This document shows positions 19,962-27,501 of a stretch of 64,000 nucleotides of DNA, in pieces. The stretch spans positions 31,620-95,619 of the forward strand of contig JBBRYM010000012.1 in NCBI GenBank assembly GCA_038237625.1. Reading direction: 5' to 3'. Each line of letters begins with the position of its first letter. Positions within the stretch are counted from its first letter, which is position 1. The notes beneath the pieces are model-generated. The model was not told where the DNA came from and searched no databases. It saw only the letters and a program-made list of their open reading frames with translations. The translations under genes and the position numbers were made by a program. Source of the DNA: JAWVFM01 sp038237625. Its GTDB lineage: Bacteria; Actinomycetota; Thermoleophilia; Solirubrobacterales; 70-9.

Positions 19962-20612
19962 CTAGGAAAGGCCGACGGCTTCCCAGACTTCCGGGGCTAC
20001 CAGGGAGTCAGCCAGTAAGTCCGCCCCTTCGAGCTCGACGCCTGGCACCGAGGGTATCCCCACCACCGTCATCCTCGCTGCTATCGCCGCCGCGACGCCG
20101 GGTTGGGAGTCCTCGAGCGCGACTGACATCTCGGGCTGCGCGCCAAGCCGCCGGCAGGCCTCGAGATAGAGCTCGGGCCCGGGCTTGCCGGGAATCCCGT
20201 CGTCTGGCGTGAGCAAAACCTCGAGCCGGCCTGACAATCCGGCTCCCTTCATTGCGGCGTCGACAAACCGACGTATGGAGTTCGAGACGAGCCCCATGGG
20301 GGTCCCGGCCTCCTGCAGCGCATCGAGGATCTCGACCGCCCCCGGCATCGGCTCGCACCCGGTCTCTGCCTCGGCGATGACCAGCCGGTGGCGCTCGGCG
20401 ACCAGCTCATCGGCGTGACCGCGGAGATCGAGAAAGTCCTCGAGAAGCGGCCCTGCGACTGCCACCGAGGTTCCCACGACGGCGTGCTTGTGGTCGATGG
20501 TGAACTCGCGGCCATGGGCTGCGAAAAGCGCCGTGTCCGCCCGTGTCCAGGCTTCCTCAGTCGCCACGAGGAGGCCATCGTGGTCGAAGACGACGGCTTG
20601 CGGTCTCGACAC
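19962..20612 (-). CDS. HAD-superfamily hydrolase (beta-phosphoglucomutase-like subfamily)
   Basis: 216 aa. Motif I is F-D-H-D-G-L-L near residue 9, with the nucleophile and acid aspartates. Motif II is V-S-N-S near 110, the lysine is in P-G-K-P-G-P-E, and motif IV is A-L-E-D-S-Q-P-G. A helical cap follows motif I, as in phosphoglycolate phosphatase and phosphomutase-like members. It should be a small-molecule phosphatase or mutase, substrate unknown. The GTG start is 12 bases after the sirtuin stop, with no ribosome site, so translation is probably coupled. Confidence 0.88.
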   Translation of the reverse strand: MSRPQAVVFDHDGLLVATEEAWTRADTALFAAHGREFTIDHKHAVVGTSVAVAGPLLEDFLDLRGHADELVAERHRLVIAEAETGCEPMPGAVEILDALQEAGTPMGLVSNSIRRFVDAAMKGAGLSGRLEVLLTPDDGIPGKPGPELYLEACRRLGAQPEMSVALEDSQPGVAAAIAARMTVVGIPSVPGVELEGADLLADSLVAPEVWEAVGLS

Positions 20613-20624
20613 GGCGACGCTGCT

Positions 20625-21392
20625 TTAAAGGGCGGCCAGCACGGCGCCGAGCTCGTCGACCACATCGCCATTCAGACGGACTTCGGCACGATCGTCGTAG
20701 GGCGTCTCGCTACGGGTAACGATCGCCAGCTTGCCGCCGGCTTCGAGGGTCAGCTCAGGGAGCGACGCGACCGGATAGACCTCGAGCGAGCTGCCCACGC
20801 AGATCAAGAGGTCCGCGTTCGCAGAGAGCTCCTGCGCGCGGTGCATCGCGGACTCCGGGAGCAGCTGGCCGAAGAGGACAACGTCGGGCTTGACCTTGCC
20901 CATGCAGCCGCGGCAGGTCGCCACGCCGTCCTCCTCGAAGAGCCCGGCGACCTGCTCCAGCGGGTAGCGGCACCCGCAGGTCGTGCAGCTCGACGTCGCG
21001 ATCGACCCGTGCACCTCGATGACCTGGCGGGAGCCCGCCTTGCGGTGCAGGCGATCGATGTTCTGAGTGATCACCGCCTCGAGAAGGCCGCGCTCCTCCA
21101 GCGTTGCCAGGGCCTCGTGCGCGGGATTCGGGTTCTTTTCGGCCAGCTGCTCGAAGCGGGGCCGGTAATAGCTCCAGAACTCGGCGGTGTTGCGGTGAAA
21201 CGCGTCGATGTGCGCCACCTTCATCGGATCGACCTTCGTCCAGAGCCCCGTGCCAGGACTGCGGAAGTCGGGGATGCCCGAGGGCACCGAGATCCCCGCC
21301 CCGGTCAGCGCGACCGTGGACTCGGACTCCCGGATGAGCCCAGCAAGCGCCTCTACGGACTCCGAACCACGGACTACGGAATCTTGACTCAC
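20625..21392 (-). CDS. Sir2-family NAD-dependent protein deacylase
   Basis: Removes acyl groups from lysines using NAD. 255 aa from a GTG at 21392 that overlaps the upstream stop as GTGA. The NAD site has G-A-G-I-S-V-P-S-G-I-P-D-F-R (31-44), then T-Q-N-I-D-R-L-H and the catalytic histidine in V-H-G-S. The four zinc cysteines are C-T-T-C and C-R-G-C. Co-transcription with a hydroxyacyl-CoA dehydrogenase fusion fits the known sirtuin control of acyl-CoA enzymes in bacteria; that role is inferred. Confidence 0.93.
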   Translation of the reverse strand: MSQDSVVRGSESVEALAGLIRESESTVALTGAGISVPSGIPDFRSPGTGLWTKVDPMKVAHIDAFHRNTAEFWSYYRPRFEQLAEKNPNPAHEALATLEERGLLEAVITQNIDRLHRKAGSRQVIEVHGSIATSSCTTCGCRYPLEQVAGLFEEDGVATCRGCMGKVKPDVVLFGQLLPESAMHRAQELSANADLLICVGSSLEVYPVASLPELTLEAGGKLAIVTRSETPYDDRAEVRLNGDVVDELGAVLAAL

Positions 21393-23386
21393 TTCCCCTG
21401 CCACGTTGGCGCGCGCTTGCCGAGGAATGCTCCGATCCCCTCCTTGGCGTCCTCGGATCCGAACGCCTTGGCAAAGCCCTCCTTCTCGGCCTCGATTCCC
21501 TCGTCGAGGTCGCTCTCGTGCGAGACCTGCTTGATCTGCTCGACGGCCACCGGCGCCTGGCCCGCGAGCCGGCGCGCCCACGCCAGGGCGGTGTCGAACA
21601 GCTCGTGGTCGGGGACAACGCGCTGAGCGAGGCCATGCTGCAGCGCGTCGGCGCTGGAGATAGCGTCGCCCACGAGGTTCATCTCGAGGGCCTTGGCGTC
21701 GCCCACGAGGCGCGGCAACCGCTGGGTCCCGCCGAAGCCCGGAATCAGGCCGAGCTTGATCTCGGGCTGTCCGAAGACGGCCGAGTTGGCCGCGATCCGG
21801 AAGTCGCACGCCATAGCCAGCTCGCAGCCGCCGCCGAAGGCGAGGGCGTTGACCGCCGCGATGGTCACGATGCGGCCGGTGCCGAACGAGCGCAGGAGGT
21901 CGTGCCCGCCGGCCGAGACCTTCGCCCCCTCGGCCGGGTCGGTCTGAGTGAAGGCCTTGATATCGGCCCCGGCGGAGAACACGACGGGGATCGATGAGCA
22001 GATCACCATCGCATTTACCTCGCCGTCCTCGCCCAGGCGTTGCCAGACGGTGCCCAGGTCAGCGACAACCTGCGGCGAGATCGCGTTCATCGGCGGGTTC
22101 GCCAGCCACGCGATCGCGACGTCGCCGCGAGTCTCGACCTTCACCGTCTCGGTCTGCTCACCTTCGTCGGCCTGCGGATAGGCATAGAACCCCTGGCCCG
22201 ATGCCGCTCCGAGACGGCCCTGCGCGACCAAACGGCGCAGCAGCCTTGGCGGCTCGAAGCGCTCGCCGCGCTCCGACGCCAGCTTCTCGAGGCGCTTGAG
22301 GGTGACGTCGAGCCCGTCGGCGTCGGCGCGCATGAACGGCGGGAAGATCCCACGCCGAGGATCCATTCCGGCGCCCGCCATCATCCCCAGGTCGACGTCG
22401 CGCACGTGGGCGACGCCCTCTTCGATGATGAGGCAGGCCTCCACGAGCGCCTTGGCGGTGAAGATCTCGCTCAGGTTCTCGGGAGGGTCGCCGTCGCCGG
22501 AGATTTGCGGCTCGCCGTCCTTGTAGAGGCCATCGCCTCCGGACTTCGCCCCGAGCTTGCCCTCGGAAACAAGCTTCTGCATGCCCGTGTGGACGTAGAA
22601 GCTGTCGCCGTATGCATCGTGGAGGTGCTCGGCGACGTGAACGATGGTGTCGAGGCCCAGCAGGTCGCCGAGGATGAAGGGGCCCATCGGAGCGGTCTTG
22701 GCTGCCGCCACTGAATCGTCGATCTTCTTGATCGAGAGGCCCTTCTCCTCCTGCTCGCGCCAGACTTCGCCCACGGCCGAATTGAGGATGCGATTGACGA
22801 CGAAGCCCGGGACCTCCTCGCATGTGATCGCCTGCTTGCGGATCGCCTGGGCGAAGTTGGAGGCCGCCTGAAGCGTCTCGTCGGAGGTGTCCTCTCCGGC
22901 GATGACCTCGACCAGCGGCATCACCGAGGCCGGGTAGAAGAAATGAAATCCGCAGACCTTGTCGGGGCGAAAAGTCGCCTCGCCCATCTCGGTGATCGAA
23001 AGCGATGACGTGTTGGAGGCGAGGATCGCGTGGCCCGGGGTAGCGGCGTCGAGCTCGGCGAAGACCTGGCGCTTGATCTCCATCTTCTCCGGAGCCGCCT
23101 CGATGACGAAGTCGACGTCACCGAAATCGGCGTAGTCGAGGGTGCCGTGGATCCGTCCCATAGTGGCCTCGAGCTGCTCGTCGGCCTGCTCCTGGGTGAT
23201 CTTCTCCTTCGAGACCAGCTTGTCGAGGCCGGCCTTGGTGAGCTCGCGAGCCTTGTCGAGGCCGTGATCGACGAACTCCTGCTTGACGTCCTTGAGCACA
23301 ACGGGGACGTCTGCCGAAGCGATTACCTGGGCGATCTCGCCGCCCATGGTTCCGGCGCCGACGACGGCCGCCTTGAATACGAACAA
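21389..23386 (-). CDS. 3-hydroxyacyl-CoA dehydrogenase/enoyl-CoA hydratase fusion
   Basis: Two steps of beta-oxidation in one 665-aa chain. The N-terminal Rossmann domain has V-V-G-A-G-T-M-G-G, then F-H-F-F-Y-P-A-S-V-M-P-L-V-E, and two dehydrogenase C-terminal domains to about residue 400. The enoyl-CoA hydratase domain (about 415-665) has the oxyanion hole F-S-A-G-A-D-I-K-A-F, G-G-G-C-E-L-A and F-G-Q-P-E-I-K-L-G-L-I-P-G. The order is dehydrogenase then hydratase, opposite to E. coli FadB. The start is TTG at 23386 with GGAGG seven bases upstream. It is first in a fusion-sirtuin-HAD unit. Confidence 0.95.
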   Translation of the reverse strand: MFVFKAAVVGAGTMGGEIAQVIASADVPVVLKDVKQEFVDHGLDKARELTKAGLDKLVSKEKITQEQADEQLEATMGRIHGTLDYADFGDVDFVIEAAPEKMEIKRQVFAELDAATPGHAILASNTSSLSITEMGEATFRPDKVCGFHFFYPASVMPLVEVIAGEDTSDETLQAASNFAQAIRKQAITCEEVPGFVVNRILNSAVGEVWREQEEKGLSIKKIDDSVAAAKTAPMGPFILGDLLGLDTIVHVAEHLHDAYGDSFYVHTGMQKLVSEGKLGAKSGGDGLYKDGEPQISGDGDPPENLSEIFTAKALVEACLIIEEGVAHVRDVDLGMMAGAGMDPRRGIFPPFMRADADGLDVTLKRLEKLASERGERFEPPRLLRRLVAQGRLGAASGQGFYAYPQADEGEQTETVKVETRGDVAIAWLANPPMNAISPQVVADLGTVWQRLGEDGEVNAMVICSSIPVVFSAGADIKAFTQTDPAEGAKVSAGGHDLLRSFGTGRIVTIAAVNALAFGGGCELAMACDFRIAANSAVFGQPEIKLGLIPGFGGTQRLPRLVGDAKALEMNLVGDAISSADALQHGLAQRVVPDHELFDTALAWARRLAGQAPVAVEQIKQVSHESDLDEGIEAEKEGFAKAFGSEDAKEGIGAFLGKRAPTWQGK

Positions 23387-23433
23387 ACCGTTCCTCCGAT
23401 CCAGGGATTTGCGTGGGCGGGCAGCGTATCTGG

Positions 23434-23877
23434 CTACTCGCCGCCGGCTTCCGCTCGCAAACCGACGAGAGTCCGGCCGAGCGATCCCTTCATTTGGGAG
23501 CGAACGAACAATGCGTCGCTTACCTTCGAGAGGATGCCGCCAGAGACGAGCTCGTAGGACATCTCGAGGTTGACCGAGGTCCCCTCGTCGGTCGGGGTGA
23601 AGGTGCTCACGAGCTCGCCGCGGCAGGCTGGATCGGAGAACTCGATGCGGTGCCGGCGCTGAGGATCGTGCTCCAGGATGCGCTCACGGACCTCGCCGCG
23701 GCCGGCGCCACCCGAGCGCCAGACGAGGCTGGTGCCAGCAGCGGGATACGCGGCGTCCATGGTCACGATCGCAGCGAACTGATCGACCCAGGCCGGCCAG
23801 CGCCGCGAATCGAAGTAGAGATCCCAGACCTCGCCGAGCGGCGCCGCGATCGATACCGTCTCGCTAACCGTCGCCAT
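23434..23877 (-). CDS. SRPBCC-family protein (polyketide cyclase/START-like)
   Basis: 147-aa alpha/beta lipid- or ligand-binding fold. The strand-helix start E-T-V-S-I-A-A-P-L-G-E-V-W-D-L-Y-F-D and a long C-terminal helix ending R-T-L-V-G-L-R-A-E-A are typical. The ATG at 23877 overlaps the PadR stop by 14 bases, so a PadR-type regulator and this protein form one unit. The ligand is unknown. An ATG at 23907 is a less likely alternative. Confidence 0.8.
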   Translation of the reverse strand: MATVSETVSIAAPLGEVWDLYFDSRRWPAWVDQFAAIVTMDAAYPAAGTSLVWRSGGAGRGEVRERILEHDPQRRHRIEFSDPACRGELVSTFTPTDEGTSVNLEMSYELVSGGILSKVSDALFVRSQMKGSLGRTLVGLRAEAGGE

Positions 23878-24352
23878 CGCCGTAAATCTCGCTCTTGATG
23901 AGGCCAACCGAGCGGATTATCGAGTCAAGGAACGGCTCGACGTCGGCCAGCAGTCGTCTGTACTCCTTGCGGCCCGTGGCGGTGATCGAGTAGTAGCGGC
24001 GCGTGCGGCGATCCGGGTGCTCCCAGCGTCCTTGGATCATGCCACGAGCCTCCAGCTCTCGTAGAAGGGGATAGATGGTGTTGGGGTTGACTGAGATCAT
24101 TCCCTCGGTGATGGCCTCGATCTCCTCGATCAGGCGGTTTCCGTAGCCCGGCTCACGGGCGATCGAATGCAGGACGAGAAGCGGAAATACGTCCCGGCGG
24201 CGGATTTCGCCGCCGAACACGTCCATCGACCGCCCGCCACCACGCGCCTTCTCAGTCGGGGACTCCACCGCCCCGCGCTCGCGCGCTGCTCGCGCGGCCC
24301 GCGTGACGGCGTCGGGCGAAGGCTCCGGTCGGCTTCGGCGGGCCTTGGCCAT
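23864..24352 (-). CDS. PadR-family transcriptional regulator
   Basis: 162 aa. After a basic, probably disordered N-terminus of about 45 residues comes the PadR winged helix: L-L-V-L-H-S-I-A-R-E-P-G-Y-G, I-S-V-N-P-N-T-I-Y-P-L-L-R-E-L-E, then the wing R-R-T-R-R-Y-Y-S-I-T-A-T-G. A C-terminal dimer helix follows. It is probably an autorepressor of itself and the overlapping SRPBCC gene; I cannot point to an operator. Confidence 0.9.
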   Translation of the reverse strand: MAKARRSRPEPSPDAVTRAARAARERGAVESPTEKARGGGRSMDVFGGEIRRRDVFPLLVLHSIAREPGYGNRLIEEIEAITEGMISVNPNTIYPLLRELEARGMIQGRWEHPDRRTRRYYSITATGRKEYRRLLADVEPFLDSIIRSVGLIKSEIYGDGDG

Positions 24353-24472
24353 CGCGCGAGTTTACGAGCTGTCTCGGCAGGCGACCCAAGCTCTCAATGT
24401 GTGCCACGTCACGTACGTGAGGCGCCACCCGGCGTAGCCTCGGCGGTGCACCCCCGATCGAGGAGAGTCCGG

Positions 24473-24733
24473 ATGGCCAACATGCAGGTAACCGACCGCA
24501 ACCAGTTCGAGCGCATCGACTTGAGCATCCCGAGCACGGGCGTCCAGTTGCGCTCCGGCCGCGGCATGGCCATCTACGCGGTCATCTCGACCCTGATCCT
24601 CGGCGCCGGCGTCTACTACGCCGCCCAGGAGATCGACGGCTGGGCCAGCGCGATCGTGCTCGGCGTGATCATCCTGAACCTGGTGGGCCTGATGATCGCG
24701 GTCCGCCCGAACCGCAGCAGCCCCCAGGGCTAG
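24473..24733 (+). CDS. Small membrane protein (86 aa)
   Basis: Starts at an ATG with GAGGAGAG about 6 bases upstream. Residues 1-30 are polar. Two transmembrane helices follow (about 32-51 and 57-77), with a short basic tail R-P-N-R-S-S-P-Q-G. The pattern resembles the small DUF6458-like/actinobacterial two-helix membrane proteins, but I do not assign a family. It is divergent from the padR unit. Confidence 0.75.
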   Translation: MANMQVTDRNQFERIDLSIPSTGVQLRSGRGMAIYAVISTLILGAGVYYAAQEIDGWASAIVLGVIILNLVGLMIAVRPNRSSPQG

Positions 24734-24767
24734 GTCAAGGCCGCCAGCGGGCGCGCCGCTCACTTCA

Positions 24768-24877
24768 GGGGCGAAGCGTCGGGCGTTCGGTTGGCGGACC
24801 TTCGCAGCATGGATGCGAGAGGGGTGCGATGCAGGACGCGGAGCTGTCCGCCAAACGAATGCCCGGCGGCTCGCCCC
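24768..24877. repeat. Long imperfect inverted repeat (about 32-bp arms)
   Basis: The left arm 24768-24799 and right arm 24846-24877 are reverse complements at about 27 of 32 positions, and 18 of 20 in the inner part. The loop is 46 bases and contains a smaller stem (TCGCA/TGCGA). It fills most of the 164-base gap between the convergent small membrane gene and the acyl-CoA dehydrogenase gene. It could be a terminator, a structured RNA or a small non-autonomous mobile remnant. Confidence 0.6.
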
Positions 24878-24897
24878 GGCAGGGTTGGCGCGGTGAG

Positions 24898-26124
24898 CTA
24901 GGCGACCGCCGCTGCCTGCTCCGACTGCTGCTTGGCGACCTCGGTCTCCTGCGGCGTCTGCTCGGGAAGCGGCTCGTCCACGTTGCGACCGAGCAGCACC
25001 TCCTTGGCGATGACGAGCCGCTGGATCTGCGACGTGCCCTCGTAGAGCTGCATGATCTTCGCGTCGCGCATGAGCTTTTCCACCGGGTAATCCTTGATGA
25101 ACCCATAGCCGCCGTAGACCTGGACGGCGTCGACGGTCACCTCCATCGCGCTGTCGGCCGAGAAGCGCTTCGCGTGGGAGGACGCGAGCGTGTTGCGCTT
25201 GCCCTGGTCGAGCAGCACGGCCGACTGCCAGGTGAGCAAGCGGGCCGCCTCGACCTTGGTCGCCATGTCGGCGATCATGAACGCGACCGCCTGGTGCATG
25301 GCGATCGGCACGCCGAACTGGACGCGCTCCTTCGAGTACTCGGCGGCGAACTCGAACGCGGCGCGGGCGATCCCGACGCCCAGCGCGGCGACGCCGGGGC
25401 GGGTGCGGTCGAGCGTCATCATCGCGAGCTTGAAGCCCTTGTTCTCCTCGCCGAGGAGGTTCTCGGCGAGGACCTCGGTCTCGTTGAACGTGATGGTCGC
25501 GGTGTTCGAGGCCCGCTGGCCCATCTTGTCTTCCTTCTTGTCGACGATCACCGTGTCGTCCTTGGGAACGACGAAGGCGCTGATGCCGCGGTGGCCGGCC
25601 TCCCTGTCTGTCTTCGCGTAGACGGTGAACCAGTCGGCATAGCCGCCGTTGGTGATGAAGCACTTGGAGCCGTTGATGACGTACTTGTCGCCCTTCTTGA
25701 CGGCCGTCGTCTTCATCCCTGACACGTCGGAGCCGGCATCCGGCTCGGTGAGGCAGAACGAAGCCAGCTTGACCTCCTCGGTGAGCATTCCGAGGTACTG
25801 CTTTTTGATCTCCTCGGAGCCACCGAGCATGACCGGCGCCGACGCGAGGCCGTTGGCTGTCAGGCTCGTGCCGATCCCGGAGCAGCCCCAGCCGAGCTCC
25901 TCTTCGATGACGCAGCCCGAGAGGTAGTCCAGGCCGGGCCCGCCGTAGGCCTCGGGCGTGTGCGTGTTCATGAGGCCGACTTCCCAGGCCTTGTCGATGA
26001 TGTCCTGGGGCCAGGTTCCCTCGCGGTCGTACTCCCAGGCGACCTTGCGGATCTCCTTCTCGGCGAAGCTGTGTGCGAGCTCGCGCAGGTCCTTCTGCTC
26101 GTCGGTCAGGGTGAAATCGACCAC
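24898..26124 (-). CDS. Acyl-CoA dehydrogenase
   Basis: FAD enzyme introducing a trans-2 double bond into acyl-CoA. 408 aa with the three-domain fold. The FAD signature C-L-T-E-P-D-A-G-S-D is near 124-133, I-T-N-G-G-Y-A-D-W follows, and the catalytic Glu362 is in L-Y-E-G-T-S-Q, as in medium-chain dehydrogenases. The C-terminal tail is Gln/Glu/Ala-rich. The start is GTG at 26124 with AAGGAG nine bases upstream. A palindromic operator lies 51 bases upstream of the start, suggesting TetR-type repression lifted by acyl-CoA. It is too short to be a methylsuccinyl-CoA dehydrogenase of the usual type. Confidence 0.95.
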   Translation of the reverse strand: MVDFTLTDEQKDLRELAHSFAEKEIRKVAWEYDREGTWPQDIIDKAWEVGLMNTHTPEAYGGPGLDYLSGCVIEEELGWGCSGIGTSLTANGLASAPVMLGGSEEIKKQYLGMLTEEVKLASFCLTEPDAGSDVSGMKTTAVKKGDKYVINGSKCFITNGGYADWFTVYAKTDREAGHRGISAFVVPKDDTVIVDKKEDKMGQRASNTATITFNETEVLAENLLGEENKGFKLAMMTLDRTRPGVAALGVGIARAAFEFAAEYSKERVQFGVPIAMHQAVAFMIADMATKVEAARLLTWQSAVLLDQGKRNTLASSHAKRFSADSAMEVTVDAVQVYGGYGFIKDYPVEKLMRDAKIMQLYEGTSQIQRLVIAKEVLLGRNVDEPLPEQTPQETEVAKQQSEQAAAVA

Positions 26125-26174
26125 GGGTAGGCGCTCCTTGTTCGAAAGTCTTCTTGGAAGTCGAGAAAAACCGA

Positions 26175-26190
26175 TTGACTAGTCAGTCAA
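26175..26190 (-). promoter_or_regulatory. Palindromic operator TTGACT-N4-AGTCAA upstream of the acyl-CoA dehydrogenase gene
   Basis: Perfect inverted repeat with 6-bp half-sites spaced by four bases, in an AT-richer gap. This is the size and style of TetR-family operators that control fatty-acid degradation genes. No TetR gene is in the window, so the regulator would act in trans. Confidence 0.65.
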
Positions 26191-26251
26191 TACCCGAAAA
26201 GGATAGCGGAGCGTCGGTGATCGGGAGCCGGGTCGCGGGTACCCTTGAACC

Positions 26252-26707
26252 GTGCCCCTGGCGGTTTCCAACGGCGACGTGATCCTGATCATCGTTGCCA
26301 CGGCGATCCCGCTGGGACTGCTGAGCTTTGTGCTCGGGGCCCGTAACGTCTTCGACCAGATCGGCAAGGGCGCATTTAGCATGGATCACGACCCTGTCGC
26401 GTCCTCCGGCGGCGGCATCGCCCCGGCCTCCCCGGCTACGCGCGAGGCAGAGATCCGCCAGATGCTGGAGGCCAAGGCCTACCGGCAGAGCGCCCGCGGC
26501 CAGGCTCCTCTCGACGTCGACGCCGAGCTCAAGCGCCTGCTCGAAGCCCCGGGACCAGGCGTGCATTTCGATGCTGGCCTGCGGAACGAGGTTCGCGATC
26601 TCGTGGTTGCCCGCAACCATCGCCGAATCCGTCGTGGCGAGGAGCCCCTGGACGTCGACGCGGAGGTCGAGCGCCAGCTGCGCGACCTGGAGAATCTGGG
26701 TCAGTGA
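26252..26707 (+). CDS. Membrane-anchored protein with two PLDVDAE repeats (151 aa)
   Basis: One N-terminal transmembrane helix (about 9-29) is followed by a soluble, charged part. Two copies of a similar unit occur: A-R-G-Q-A-P-L-D-V-D-A-E-L-K-R-L-L and R-R-G-E-E-P-L-D-V-D-A-E-V-E-R-Q-L, about 50 residues apart. Each is preceded by a helix with an R-x-x-R pattern. I do not recognise the family. The GTG start lies 62 bases right of the palindromic operator, so the site could affect this gene as well. Confidence 0.75.
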   Translation: MPLAVSNGDVILIIVATAIPLGLLSFVLGARNVFDQIGKGAFSMDHDPVASSGGGIAPASPATREAEIRQMLEAKAYRQSARGQAPLDVDAELKRLLEAPGPGVHFDAGLRNEVRDLVVARNHRRIRRGEEPLDVDAEVERQLRDLENLGQ

Positions 26708-26737
26708 CCCGTGCGCCGCGCTCTATAGGATCAGGGC

Positions 26738-27100
26738 ATGAGCGCCGAGCCCGATAGCCACCTCGTCGAGCTCGACGAACTCCTGGTCCGCCCGGGTACG
26801 TATTTCAACCCGCAGACCGAGGTCGTCGTCATCGTCGACGACTCCCCCTCGATCGACCGGGAGATCTTCAACATGGAGGCCTACGAGGGGGCCAACTGGG
26901 TGCGGATCTCCGAAGAGGTTCCCGTTGACGAGAACGCTCTCGACCTGACCCTCGAGACCTTCCAGACCCGCTACCACCCCGGCGCCGCCGATTCGGTCTC
27001 TGAGACCGCGCTCGAGCAGGGCGACGAGGAGTACGACGAGGGCGAAGACGGTCAGGATCCCGGCCGCGAGGATCTCGAGCCCGACCCGGGCGACCAGTGA
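26738..27100 (+). CDS. Hypothetical acidic protein (120 aa)
   Basis: Begins at an ATG at 26738. The first 70 residues look strand-rich (T-E-V-V-V-I-V-D-D-S-P-S). The last 35 residues are almost all Glu, Asp, Gly and Pro and probably disordered. No signal or membrane segment is seen. Its stop overlaps the next gene's GTG as GTGA, so it is translationally coupled to the cupin gene. Function unknown. Confidence 0.7.
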   Translation: MSAEPDSHLVELDELLVRPGTYFNPQTEVVVIVDDSPSIDREIFNMEAYEGANWVRISEEVPVDENALDLTLETFQTRYHPGAADSVSETALEQGDEEYDEGEDGQDPGREDLEPDPGDQ

Positions 27101-27495
27101 GCGACTACACCGTCACCGGCCGCGAGGACGCCATTGACTTCATGGCCGAGTGGCCCGGATATGGCGAGATGCGCCACTACACCCAGGCCCTTGGCAACGA
27201 GCAGGTGTCGTTCAGCTGGCGCTCGATGCCTCCGGGAACCGGCGGCCGGGGCTCCTACGGCCACCGCCATCCGAGCCAGGAGGAGATCTATTTCGTCATC
27301 TCCGGCACGGTGACGTTCAAGATCGATGAGGACGTCTTCGAGGCAGCCCCGCAGACCGCCGTTCGCATCGGCGGCGACGCCTACCGCTCGATCCACAACG
27401 ACACGGACTCCGAGGCGGAGCTCCTGCTGTTCTCGACGCTCGACGAGGGTGCTCAGGAGAGCACCGAGCGCGTCGACGACTTCTGGCCCGAGTAA
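27097..27495 (+). CDS. Cupin-domain protein
   Basis: 132-aa single-domain beta barrel. Cupin motif 1 is G-H-R-H-P-x4-E-I-Y-F-V-I-S-G, with both histidines and the glutamate that bind metal. Motif 2 is weaker: the expected histidine is in R-S-I-H-N. Enzyme or sensor role unknown. It ends 6 bases before the convergent mtaD stop. Confidence 0.85.
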   Translation: MSDYTVTGREDAIDFMAEWPGYGEMRHYTQALGNEQVSFSWRSMPPGTGGRGSYGHRHPSQEEIYFVISGTVTFKIDEDVFEAAPQTAVRIGGDAYRSIHNDTDSEAELLLFSTLDEGAQESTERVDDFWPE

Positions 27496-27501
27496 TCCTC
27501 G

